Assembly: GCA_963921195.1 (NCBI GenBank)
Contig: OY992537.1
Coordinates: forward strand, 182,172,065 to 182,236,064
Source: Pegoplata infirma
Lineage: Eukaryota; Arthropoda; Insecta; Diptera; Anthomyiidae
DNA length: 64,000 nucleotides
Direction: 5' to 3'
The position numbers and the translations under genes were made by a program. The notes beneath the pieces were generated by a model that saw only the letters and a list, made by a program, of their open reading frames with translations, searched no databases and was not told the origin of the DNA. Below, piece after piece: positions 30,151 through 41,192 of the stretch; the first letter of the stretch is position 1; each line of letters starts with the position of its first letter.

Positions 30151-31095
30151 ACTGAGACCACCTTTCTATAACGGTGAAGATAGTAACAAACATTGACTTC
30201 ATCACTACCGAGGACAAAACGTACATCAACTTTGAAACATCCGACTGGAAACAATTTTAGGATGATAGATGTTAGATTTGTAAACGCCCCTTCTTCAAAG
30301 ACAACACCCTCGGGAGAAAAATGTTTTAGGAACATCCTCATCACCGCCTGCAAAAGATGCATTCCTTCCGGTCGTATAGCAAAAGTACGACCAAACTACC
30401 CTTCTGAAGTACTCAAACTGGCCTTAAAGAGAGACGAGTTAAGAAGGTCCGACCCAGCAAATCCAAACACTATCCCGAGAGATTGTCAAGCTCATAACAG
30501 AACCCTGCCGAAACAGGTGGCGAAAACACCTCGAAGAAGCCAACCCTGGGATAAAAAAACTATGGACCACAATCATAAACCCGTCCAATCCTCAAAACAC
30601 CAAAAGGACCACTATTACTTCGGGGGATTAACCCCGGTGGACGATAGAAAATGCTCGACTGCTTTTAACAGGCAGTTTAAAAAACACCCGCCAACACCGA
30701 AAGAAGCCCGTAGGAAATTAAAGCGCGACATCCATGCGCTAACACCCGAACCACAACTTACAAATTTCACAGGGGGAAACGCTCCTGAGACCATCAAGGC
30801 AACAAAAACCCTACAAGGATATTGGCCGCCCACTCATTGATTATGCGTGCCCCATCTAGACACCAGGCATCAGCGAGTCGCATTGGCTAAACCTACAAAC
30901 TGCCCAGAACACCGCTCTTCGCTCGGCAACCGGATGCCACTCCAAGACATCCAAACAGCGCTTCCACCACGAGACAGAGATGCTGACCGTACGAGCCCAC
31001 TGCGAACTCCTCAAAACGCCACACATTACAGGACATATTTTCTCGTGTCCCATAAACCCGACAGACCTAACACCCTTAGATCTATGGACACTAGG
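30150..31095 (+). pseudogene. LINE Z ORF2: pre-RT region fused to C-terminal tail
   Basis: 30193-30837 is open for 215 codons: 'KCFRNILITACKRCIPSGRI', 'VRPNYPSEVLKLALKRDEL', then 'DRKCSTAFNRQFKKHPPTPK'. These are typical of the linker before the RT in this LINE type. The RT palm is absent. At about 30826 it jumps to 'GRPLIDYACPIWTPGISESH' and 'TAQNTALRSATGCH' (in another frame), the thumb region. It ends near 'PLDLWT'. Confidence 0.65.
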
Positions 31096-31583
31096 ATGGC
31101 ATTTTTCTGACTTTTCCTATAGGAAAAATGTCTCAGAATCTGAGACTTTTTCTATAGAAAAAATGTTTTAAAACACTGGCTAAGAACGCTTTGACAACGT
31201 TTTCACAAAGCGTTTTTGCATTGCTGGTAGAAAAAAAATTATGATTGTTCAGAAAATAAATGGTTTTAGAGTTGTGGCAAAAAACGCTTTGACAACGTTT
31301 TTTAAAAGCGTTTTTCCATTACTGCTAGAAAAGAATTCATGATTGTTCTAAAAATTAAATAGTTTTATAGCTTTCGTTTTCGAAAGCGTTTTGCATAACT
31401 GTTAAAAAATCATAATTGTCCAAAAAATTAAATTTTTTTAAACCACTTTTAACGTCTGCCTAAGAATGTTCAGGTCCCAACGTTTTATATAAAAAAAATG
31501 CTAAAATTTTCAAAAATGATTATATATTTTATATTTATAAAACTTAGAAAATGTAAGAAATAAAATTTTTATTTAAAAGTATA
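31096..31583. repeat. Diverged tandem duplication and minisatellite echo
   Basis: 31100-31170 reads 'ctataggaaaaatgtctcag' and 'aatctgagactttttctata', related to 55870-56900. 31175-31450 holds three diverged roughly 100-bp repeats around 'aacgctttgacaacgttttc' and 'aaagcgtttttgcattactg'. No gene is seen. Confidence 0.5.
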
Positions 31584-31726
31584 CAGCGACGTACCCAGGA
31601 ATTTGAAAAGGGGGGGCACAACTCCCAAAATTGCTTGTCATCGTCTATTTATATTTAGTTTTAACTAGAAGTAATTGAAAAGGGGGGCACGTGCCCCCCT
31701 GTGCCCACCCACTGTAAACGTCTATG
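31584..31726. mobile_element. 143-bp hAT MITE, 8-bp TSD
   Basis: The ends are CAGCGACGTACCCAGGAATT (left) and ACGTCTATG (right), with G-tract and C-tract inside ('aagggggggcac' and 'gtgcccccctgtgcccaccc'). They are flanked by AAAGTATA at 31576-31583 and 31727-31734. The ends match the right end of the 8.7-kb element at 41184. Confidence 0.75.
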
Positions 31727-31884
31727 AAAGTATACTTTGTATACAAATATAGTAAGTCTCATTGTAATCTTTAATGCAAAAGAGCCATAGTAATAGTTTC
31801 CTTAAAAAAATTAGTAAGAATACATTTTGCTTCTACCATAACAACATTGATTTCAATTATATTTTCTTGTACATTTTTAACGCT

Positions 31885-32519
31885 TTAAATTCCTATTTCT
31901 TTTGATGGAAGTGGATATGCAAAAAAATTTTTAATCTCATTGAATACATTGCCTGTTAAAAATATATCATCACATTTGTGTTTTAATCGTGTTCTACTAA
32001 AAATTTGTTTCACTATCATAATAGTTCCATTACTAAGTAGACATACATTATAAGGATGAGATGCAGTAATTTTAAATCCGTGAATATTTATAAAAGAAAA
32101 CACGGCTTGGGTTTCTGTGGATTCAAATACTTTACCAAGACAATATTTTGCACTTTTATAGAGAGGATATACCAAAGGAATTTTGTTTGAAGAATTAACA
32201 GTATGAAAAACATGCAATTTCCTTTGAATTTGAGCAATAGGAAGGTACCCGGAATTAACGATCGATTTTAAGAAACCCAGACTGTTTTCAAAATCAAAAG
32301 CCGAGAATTGAGATACAGACGCCTCCATATTAACTACATTATCTGCGATATAAATCAGATTGTGAATATTCATTGTTTGTGAATTAGGGCCATAAAAATG
32401 TGGCATACATTCTACGTATCTTCTTAAAATCTCCATCGCGTAATTCGCTTTTAATGTTGCTTATTTGCTCGATGATAAAATACGACAAGCTGTATAAAGT
32501 ATTATAAAATGCCTGTATT
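31885..32519 (-). pseudogene. TNP2-like transposase, C-terminal part
   Basis: The minus-strand frame 31885-32436 (183 codons) reads 'YVECMPHFYGPNSQTMNIHN', 'LIYIADNVVNMEASVSQFSA' and 'FDFENSLGFLKSIVNSG'. The H-x2-n-h-l pattern followed by 's.f.FEn.lg.lk..v' is typical of the C-terminal domain that follows TNP2-type (CACTA/EnSpm-like) transposase cores in animals. Upstream, 32437-32511 continues the protein with one in-frame stop. It is cut at 32519 by the hAT insertion; the rest is at 41193-42103. Confidence 0.6.
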
Positions 32520-33030
32520 CATGGACGTATTCAGGGGGGGGGCCAGGGGGCCCGGGCCCCCCCTTTTGGATTGAAGATTTTCAAAAAATAAAATCACACC
32601 AACACATAATACAAGTATCAAACATAAGTTTTTCAGTGTTGCAAATATTTTGGTTTTTGAAGAAAAGATTCTAATATTTTTTTAAAAAACTCTTGATTTT
32701 GATAAATTTTCGTTTTGAAAAAGTCATTTATATCGAAATATCTGTAAATATGTATAGAAAACACATTATATTGGGTTTATTTAATGAAAATTATGCATCA
32801 GGACCAAGAAAACAGTTTTCTGTAATAAAATTTTAAAATCTGAGGATCTAAGAGACTTTTTCTATATTAAAACAAGTAAGAAAGTTATAGTCGGTCAAGA
32901 CCGACCATATGATACCCTACACCAGTGTTTTCCGGAAAATGGGTCCCAATTCCAAACATGGACCGATTGTATCTGTCTTTTGTTAGATCTTTATTTGGTG
33001 CAGAAAACACACACAGATCAAATATTAGTG

Positions 33031-33277
33031 CACACAGAAAAATAAATTGCCAACTGAATTTTTCAGTTGAAGCAACTCCAAATTTGGTTGTTGCTACTTA
33101 AATATGCTGTGACTAATATATTTTATGATTGCTTCAACTAAAAGTCAGTTATATCAACGTTATTCAGTTGTGATTACCGATATTAAATTGCGACAGCCTA
33201 TATATGAGTGATTCAACCTAATTTTAGTTACATTAACTGACTTTCAGTTGGCAATTGGCAAATTTGTTTTCTGTGTG
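33031..33277. mobile_element. 247-bp MITE, TG duplication
   Basis: The ends are CACACAGAAAAATAAATTGC and AAATTTGTTTTCTGTGTG, flanked by TG. The arms continue with 'ccaactgaa/ttcagttgg'. It is the same family as 41654-41899 (246 bp). Confidence 0.8.
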
Positions 33278-33313
33278 TGGAATTGATTTATTTGGTAAAA
33301 TTTTTATCAAATA

Positions 33314-35783
33314 ACTGAATTTTTATTTAGTTCGGTTTAAGTCCATATTAATTATTTCTGAGAAATAATAATTGTTGTACAATGAGAAAATCTGAAAAAA
33401 ATCAAGTGACAACACAGGCTAAGTGGAGATGTCGACAGCTTTCGGAAGATGCCACCCTTCCATCATCAGCACTCCTTCGATTGCCACACACTTAATGTGT
33501 GTCAGATTAAAATTAGCCATTTAAATGAAACTTTTGAAGAAATTAAGAATTGGAATTACTCCTCTTTGTGTTGAATAACCCCTATTCACCATTAATTCGT
33601 GTTGTATTCATTTGGCAGAAACTTAATCCATCTTAACTTTTAACAGAGTTGTATTTTTCCCATTGTTAACCCTTAGTAGGACTTTTCAAATCTTGAAAAA
33701 TGTCCGTTAGGTTTGAATTTTTGTTTCATATTTCTAATTCTTAGAAATATTACTAAATTGCAATGTACCTTATGAGTTGTGTATTAATTGTGTTTATATA
33801 TTGTTGGACTGTATATTTTATAACTGAATTTTTATTTAGTTCGGTTTAAGTCCATATTAATTATTTCTGAGAAATAATAATTGTTGTACAATGAGAAAAT
33901 CTGAAAAAAATCAAGTGACAACACAGGCTAAGTGGAGATGTCGACAGCTTTCGGAAGATGCCACCCTTCCATCATCAGCACTCCTTCGATTGCCACACAC
34001 TTAATGTGTGTCAGATTAAAATTAGCCATTTAAATGAAACTTTTGAAGAAATTAAGAATTGGAATTACTCCTCTTTGTGTTGAATAACCCCTATTCACCA
34101 TTAATTCGTGTTGTATTCATTTGGCAGAAACTTAATCCATTCTCATTGTACAACAATTATTATTTCTCAGAAATAATTAATATGGACTTAAACCGAACTA
34201 AATAAAAATTCAGTTATAAAATATACAGTCCAACAATATATAAACACAATTAATACACAACTCATAAGGTACATTGCAATTTAGTAATATTTCTAAGAAT
34301 TAGAAATATGAAACAAAAATTCAAACCTAACGGACATTTTTCAAGATTTGAAAAGTCCTACTAAGGGTTAACAATGGGAAAAATACAACTCTGTTAAAAG
34401 TTAAGATGGATTAAGTTTCTGCCAAATGAATACAACACGAATTAATGGTGAATAGGGGTTATTTAACACAAAGAGGAGTAATTCCAATTCTTAATTTCTT
34501 CAAAAGTTTCATTTAAATGGCTAATTTTAATCTGACACACATTAAGTGTGTGGCAATCGAAGGAGTGCTGATGATGGAAGGGTGGCATCTTCCGAAAGCT
34601 GTCGACATCTCCACTTAGCCTGTGTTGTCACTTGATTTTTTTCAGATTTTCTCATTGTACAACAATTATTATTTCTCAGAAATAATTAATATGGACTTAA
34701 ACCGAACTAAATAAAAATTCAGTTATAAAATATACAGTCCAACAATATATAAACACAATTAATACACAACTCATAAGGTACATTGCAATTTAGTAATATT
34801 TCTAAGAATTAGAAATATGAAACAAAAATTCAAACCTAACGGACATTTTTCAAGATTTGAAAAGTCCTACTAAGGGTTAACAATGGGAAAAATACAACTC
34901 TGTTAAAAGTTAAGATGGATTAAGTTTCTGCCAAATGAATACAACACGAATTAATGGTGAATAGGGGTTATTCAACACAAAGAGGAGTAATTCCAATTCT
35001 TAATTTCTTCAAAAGTTTCATTTAAATGGCTAATTTTAATCTGACACACATTAAGTGTGTGGCAATCGAAGGAGTGCTGATGATGGAAGGGTGGCATCTT
35101 CCGAAAGCTGTCGACATCTCCACTTAGCCTGTGTTGTCACTTGATTTTTTTCAGATTTTCTCATTGTACAACAATTATTATTTCTCAGAAATAATTAATA
35201 TGGACTTAAACCGAACTAAATAAAAATTCAGTTATAAAATATACAGTCCAACAATATATAAACACAATTAATACACAACTCATAAGGTACATTGCAATTT
35301 AGTAATATTTCTAAGAATTAGAAATATGAAACAAAAATTCAAACCTAACGGACATTTTTCAAGATTTGAAAAGTCCTACTAAGGGTTAACAATGGGAAAA
35401 ATACAACTCTGTTAAAAGTTAAGATGGATTAAGTTTCTGCCAAATGAATACAACACGAATTAATGGTGAATAGGGGTTATTCAACACAAAGAGGAGTAAT
35501 TCCAATTCTTAATTTCTTCAAAAGTTTCATTTAAATGGCTAATTTTAATCTGACACACATTAAGTGTGTGGCAATCGAAGGAGTGCTGATGATGGAAGGG
35601 TGGCATCTTCCGAAAGCTGTCGACATCTCCACTTAGCCTGTGTTGTCACTTGATTTTTTTCAGATTTTCTCATTGTACAACAATTATTATTTCTCAGAAA
35701 TAATTAATATGGACTTAAACCGAACTAAATAAAAATTCAGTTATAAAATATACAGTCCAACAATATATAAACACAATTAATAC
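33314..35783. repeat. 509-bp satellite array with an orientation switch
   Basis: The marker 'ataactgaatttttatttag' occurs at 33311 and 33820 (period 509). The reverse-orientation marker 'tctcattgtacaacaattat' occurs at 34141, 34650, 35159 and 35668 (period 509 each time). So 1.6 monomers point forward (to 34140) and 3.2 point backward. Copies are almost identical (for example one C/T difference at about 34463). The array is bounded by the direct repeat ATTTTTATCAAATA at 33300-33313 and 35784-35797. No ORF is present; each monomer holds the short palindromes 'cacacttaatgtgtg' and 'tatttctgagaaata'. Confidence 0.9.
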
Positions 35784-36919
35784 ATTTTTATCAAATATTT
35801 CCATTTTTATGAATTTTGAGGAAATTATGTGAATATCGGGAAGGTGGTTTGTATGGGGACTACCAGAAGGACTGACCCAATTCCTTGGAAATTTGGAATG
35901 GTGATTTGTGCATATAAAATTTGATTACCTGCTGAGTTTAAACTCGATATCTATTTTAATCAGGCACCGGATTTTAAAAACCGAAAACACAAAATTTTAA
36001 GTTTTTATCAAAATTAAAAAATTTTATTGTGTTCAAAATAAAATATTTTTCTATAATAATTTTTTTATTTTCATCGAAAGATGAAAATATATTTTTCAAT
36101 ATATATTTCAAAAAAAATTAAAACAAAAAATAACAAAAGAAACTTTTTCCAAAGATATTTAAAATGATATTTATCAAAAACAAAACCAAAAAAAAAAAAA
36201 AAACAAAAATAAAAAGTTTTTTTGTAAAATTAAAAGTTGGAACAAATGTTGTTGTTATTTTTGTAACAAATTTTGTATATGTTTGTATGTATTTTGTATT
36301 TATTTTTCAAATGCCAAATATTTAAATACAAAAATTACCAAAACAAATTTGAATATTGAAAACAATAAAAAACTTTTTATTTTTCGATCCTTTTATATTT
36401 TTCTTTTCTTTTAAAAAGTTTTTTTTTTGGTTTTGGTTTTTATTTTCATAACGAAAAATATTTTGAAATAGACATTTCTTTTAATTTTTTTTTTCTTTGA
36501 AATTTAAATTTTATTCAACTTCTACGATAAATATATTTGATAAAAACCAAAAATAAAAAGTTTTCCGGTCCTTGATTTTAATACGGTTATAAGAGTCATT
36601 TAAGCCGAATCCAAAGCAGGCGTTTGTATGGGGGCTGGGTCTTAACATGGACCGATTTTCTCAAATTTCAACAGGCTTCGTCCTTGGACCAAAAGATGCT
36701 TAAGTTTCAAATTTCAAGACAATTGATGAAAAATTGCTACCTGTATCGTGCTTAAACCGATAGACGGACAGACGGACGGTCATCGCTAAATCGACTCAGA
36801 AAGTAATTCTGAGTCAATCGGTATACTTGAAGGTAGGTCTAGGACCAATATTTCGGGTAGTTACAAACATCAGCACAAACTCATTATACCCTGTACCACA
36901 GAGTGTTGTAGGGTATAAT

Positions 36920-37241
36920 ATAAAGTTGTGAAATATTATTGTCATAAAAAATTCTCAGGTTTTAAATTTTTTTTTTTCTACTGAAAAATTTTCATATTTA
37001 ATTTTTATTCTATCACTTTTTAAAAAAATCGGGTTTGAATTAAAAAACTTGTGTTTTAAATATTGAAAATGGACTTAGGACAATATTTAAACTGGCAAAA
37101 AAATCGATTTTTTTATTTGAATGAAAATAAATAAATTTTCATAAAAGAATTTAAGAAGCACCATTAAAAAAAAATTAATAACGTATTTGGGATCTGGAAA
37201 TCCATTTTACAAAAATCTAGACCTGAAATGTTGCACCAACG
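36920..37241. other. AT-rich spacer inside the hAT element
   Basis: A/T runs and 'atttttcta' words only; no gene or clear repeat edge. Confidence 0.3.
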
Positions 37242-39054
37242 CACGGTGGTCAATTCCGGCCAAAAATCATTTTATTTTTTTTTTAAATCTTGATGAAATT
37301 TTTATGCTATATTATAGCTAATACTTCAAAACTTACAACTTAAATCTTTTTTTGGGTCCTGTAATAGTAAATTGCGATTTTAATCTACTTTGCAATCTGT
37401 ACCGTTTACATTGGCATTTTTTACATTTGAGAAGATTAGGATTGGCATTTATAACAACAAGTTGGTAATAAATGTGTGTGACTGCGTCAAAAGACAGCGA
37501 CGGTAATTAGTCGTCGTATGATTAACAAGGACAGTGACGGCGTTTACAATTAACAATGTCGGCGGCATAAACAACCTTTGCGGCGTCATCAAAATGGCAG
37601 GCTTTGTGTCGGTGTTTTTCAGTGTTGGAAAATGAAAATAACAGAAATACAGAGTTGTATCTAACTTTACCAGATTGCGTTTGCCGATTAGAGTCTAAAC
37701 TACTAGATTGAAAAAAATAAATTTGTATGGGCAATCTAATAGATTGAAACTGGATTGGAGCCACAATCTACTTTAAGCTAGCTTAGAGAGCCAGTGTAAA
37801 TGCGCTATAACACTATATTATTGTCCAAAGTGATGCAAAGTTGAGTATTTTTTGCTTCTCAATTTAGCTTTTTTTAAAATGTATATTTTAGTTTTCAATA
37901 AAAGTTGGCTATGCATTTTTCTTCATATTATTTTTGTAAGTTCGCACATGGTTTTTTAATTCCTATAGTAAATAACCATTCCATGTGGTTTTTGCAGATT
38001 TTGTGTGCGTTTTTGTCTTAAAGTGATGTGTATGAAAATTAGATAAAAATTACAAAAAAACTCTAAAAAAAATTAATTTTGAAAGACCATAAAAATCAAT
38101 TAGAGGATATTAGAGGTTAGCTATAAAAAGGAGTTTGTACTTTTAACTATTAAAAGTAAGTATTTTAAATTTCAGCCCCTACTTTTACCGATTCTTTAAA
38201 CCAGAGCATTTTTAGTGGACTCATTTTTTACAAATGGTGGACTTTTTAAACCTAAAAACTCCACCAAAATAGGGAATGTGAAGAGATACTAACAATTTTA
38301 CTTAAAACCCATTAATTTGCGTTAAAAAAAAATTAAAAAAAAACGAAGTAACAAAAATATGTGGGTTAAGGGGGGGTTGGAACTAAAAAACAGCCTTAAT
38401 GTTAGCAATTTTTAAACAAATAAAAAAAAACGCGATATTATTTTGTTCTGTTTTTTCATTTGAAAAAAAGAAAATTTTAGTATTTTTAAAAATTTCATAG
38501 CACAAAATTTGGTCAACTAGAATTTTCAGGGTTGGCAGTCAATCGTGTGATGTTTTTCACACGATTGACTGTTCCCAGTTCCCACAATTAACTGGAAATC
38601 CTGGCAACTCTTTGTCTTTTAAACTTTTAAAATTATTACAATTGTTAATATTTCAAATAAAAAAAACAGAATTAAAAAGTTTTGCGTATCTATTTTTTTT
38701 TAAAAAATTGCTAACACTAAGGCTGTTTTTTTAGTTCCAACCCCCATCTTAATTATTTCGATACATTTGACGAGTCCATGCTTAGTTGGCCAACCACTAT
38801 ATTTGTATGTCCAACTGTTTGAAAAGAGATCAGATATATTATTCTTAATTCTGATATAAAATTATTGCTGTATTTATGCAGACATGTTTGATACATTTAG
38901 GACGTCCATGATTATTTGGCCAACCACTGTATTTGTAGGTCCAACATTTGGGCAAGGTATCAGATATATTATTCTGTATTCGAATATTAAATTTAAGCTA
39001 TTTACACGCAGAAATAAAGAAGTTATTGATTTTTGGCCGGAATTGACCACCGTG
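37242..39054. mobile_element. Transib-like non-autonomous element, 5-bp TSD
   Basis: Both ends (right one reverse-complemented) read CACGGTGGTCAATTCCGGCC and continue identically for 28 bp. They are flanked by CAACG at 37237-37241 and 39055-39059. The CACGGTG start and 5-bp duplication are the Transib signature, the family related to RAG recombination signals. There is no transposase. Inside the right end are two roughly 129-bp direct repeats (from about 38761 and 38890) and a TTAA element (38370-38748). Frames at 37522-37764 and 38874-39200 have no recognised motif. Confidence 0.65.
38370..38748. mobile_element. 379-bp TIR element with TTAA flanks and central hairpin
   Basis: The left end is GGGGGGGTTGGAACTAAAAA and the right end, reverse-complemented, GATGGGGGTTGGAACTAAAA; arms of about 45 bp. 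TTAA lies at 38366-38369 and 38749-38752. The middle has a perfect hairpin (38536-38571, stem of 15 'cagtcaatcgtgtga', loop of about six T-rich bases). TTAA is the piggyBac target, but the ends do not look like piggyBac. Confidence 0.65.
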
Positions 39055-39059
39055 CAACG

Positions 39060-40970
39060 CAATAATATGTAACAGTAGATCTGTAAAAAGTAAATTAGCG
39101 GTTTCAAATTTTCAAACGCAAATATCGGAAAAATGTTAAAACTATTAAAATATTTGGCAAGATAATTTGGAATCAGAAGAGCAAAATCAATTTTGTTCAA
39201 TAATTCGATTTTTTAGCAATTCAATTGATTTGTGCAAAATGTGTTCGATCGATGATCTTGAAACTTATCACAAATACATATTAAAAAAAATGGCAAACTT
39301 CTCAGAATTTGATACATTTTTTTCTATAAAAAATCTTAGATTCAAAGGGAGTTTTTACTATAGAAAAATTCTCAGATTCTAAGATACACAGTGTGTCCTT
39401 CGTATGGAAAAGGCGCGCATCGAAGTTTTTTCATTATTATTTTTGAACGGATTGGGCTATTTCTAAAATTTTTACAGTTTTGGAAACTAGAAACTTAGAG
39501 CTATTTTTGGATGTCGTTTCAAAGATGTACTGTCAATACCCTACCTTAAACGGAAAGGTAAACTTGGTTAACTAACCAATAAAAAAAAAAGTTAAAAAAA
39601 ATTCGATTTCCTCGAAAATTATACTTTATACCACCGAATTTTTGTGATGTGCACTACAACTATATGGTTAAACCCAAAAATCGGAATTCACGACCAGCTT
39701 TTTGAAGAATATATTACAAATAGTCCACAAAAAAAATCAAACTACTTACGATTTATAAATAACGATTTTATTATTCAATGTAGATCTCTTTAAAATATTT
39801 TTAAGAGGGATTATTTATCTGCACACAAATAATACACCCTACATTTAAAGAACCGGCAACTAGAACTTGTTTGCCTTCAGGAAACTAATTTAATACAAAC
39901 AAAAATAAAACAAATTAACCAATAAAAATTGAATTATGAAAAAAAGAAGAAAGTTCAATATAGATAACAAAATTAAATTATTTACTCCATCTCTAGCAAT
40001 TCCAACACTTCCGGTGGATAATTCGTTTTTGTTTTTGGATTTAGTTCGTTATTTTGTTTTATTGACATTTTTGGGTCACTTTGAATCATAAACATATGAA
40101 AAATATCCTCCAGATTGTGAAAAATGGATTCTGTGTACATTAGAGATTGAACCTGACATACATCTTTTTAAGTAACGCCGGAGAAATAAAAAGCATGTTA
40201 TGTAAAACAATCAATTTGACGGAGCTCTGGCACTTTCTGGCAAAAGTTATAACATACGAAATGTTATGGAATACCTCTAGTATAACCCGCACTAGCGTTT
40301 TGCATTATCCATCATTATCTGCAGAAGTTGCAGTCTATTATGTAAATGGATTTTTAAAGATATTTAAAAAAAACATTGATTTTTACTCAATATAACTTTT
40401 TGTTGTGTTATTTTTTTGTTATAAAAAAAAATTAATAATAAAATAACGGATCTTGGAAACATTTTGCAAAAAATTTGGATGGATTACTCCAAAAGATGAA
40501 TTTTTAAAATTTTTTCAAAAAATGTCCTTTACAAAAAAAAAAAAATTAAGAAAAATGTGAAAAACTCAATACTTTGGAGTTGTGCCCCAGCCAAACTAAG
40601 AGTCGCATTGATGTAACGGAAACTGATTTTTAGTCTCCAGAGTGTCAAAATTAAGTATGCACCTAAAAAAAAATAATCGGCAATTTTTTTTTTTTACCCA
40701 AATGCGCACGAATATCACACCGTGAGATAGTTTTTTATAAAGAAGTACTCAAACGCAAAAAGTTTACACTTATAAGCCAAGTTTTTGCTCAAGACCAAGA
40801 CTTTTTTGCGTAACTTAACTAAGTTTTTAGTAAAAATACAACTCACTAAGACTTTTGCATAATTTAACCAAGTTTTTGTTCAAAAAAATTGATAAATTAC
40901 GCAAAAGCAATTGGTGAATTGTATTTTACCCAAAATTTGGGTAATAACTGTGTGTTGTGTTTTTGGCGTG
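39060..40970. other. Inner hAT region without recognised gene
   Basis: 39290-39390 again shows 'tctataaaaaatcttagatt' words. Short frames at 39937-40089 and 40099-40395, all on the plus strand, are open and read like protein ('LFTPSLAIPTLPVDNSFLFL', 'YPPDCEKWILCTLEIEPDIH', 'SVLHYPSLSAEVAVYYVNGF'). They have no family I recognise and are joined only by frameshifts. They might be remains of the element's own transposase or of a captured exon. Confidence 0.3.
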
Positions 40971-41192
40971 CAGATTCTGAGATGTTTTAAATTTTGATGA
41001 GTCTGAGATATTCTTCAGCTAGAAAAATTCAAAAATTCGGAGGAATATGTTGTACATCAACGGTGCATCATCAGGGGGGGGGGGGGTAGTCCTAGAAAAT
41101 AATATTATTTGGTTCTGATTAAAAAAAGTTTTTGAGTTGGGCCCCCCCCCCCCCCCCCTTTTCAAATTCCTGGATACGTCGCTGCCTGTATT

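Larger units (their letters stand above)
27890..31095 (+). mobile_element. LINE Z (PHD-finger LINE), internally deleted
   Basis: A CAA/ACC-rich 5' part (27890-28010) leads into a PHD finger, an APE-type endonuclease split by a hAT insertion, the N-terminal part of the RT region and, after deletion of the RT core near 30826, the C-terminal part ('ESHWLNLQTAQNTALRSATG'). Base composition is richer in GC and C than its surroundings. No poly(A) is visible near 31095, where coding similarity ends. It is a jockey-superfamily LINE by its gene order; the clade is not settled. Confidence 0.7.
32873..36919 (-). mobile_element. INE-1/DINE-1-like element, expanded by inserts
   Basis: Read on the minus strand it starts 'TATTATACCCTACAACACTC' (36919), has a 'GTCCGTCTGTCC'-type microsatellite (36768-36782), and ends with the hairpin 'ggtcggtcttgaccgac' and 'cttacttg' (32873-32910). 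A MITE (33031-33277) and the 509-bp array (33314-35783) lie inside it. 35990-36550 is A/T low complexity. Confidence 0.65.
32520..41184. mobile_element. 8.7-kb hAT-like element, 8-bp TSD, with many nested inserts
   Basis: The ends are CATGGACGTATTCAGGGGGG (left) and, reverse-complemented, CAGCGACGTATCCAGGAATT (right). They are flanked by CCTGTATT at 32512-32519 and 41185-41192. Removing it joins the two halves of the TNP2-like pseudogene in order. G- and C-tracts lie inside both ends ('ccagggggcccgggcccccc'; a run of at least 18 C at 41143-41158). The bulk is nested: INE-1-like (32873-36919), satellite (33314-35783), Transib-like (37242-39054). I find no hAT transposase. Confidence 0.75.

Noticed and set aside
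33314..35783. Regular direct repeats that could suggest a CRISPR array or tandem gene array
   Set aside because: The unit is a 509-bp monomer without spacers, present in both orientations, in eukaryotic DNA; there are no ORFs. It is satellite-like.
37522..37764. 80-codon minus-strand frame
   Set aside because: It lies inside a non-autonomous Transib-like element, has no motif and no similar copy here.
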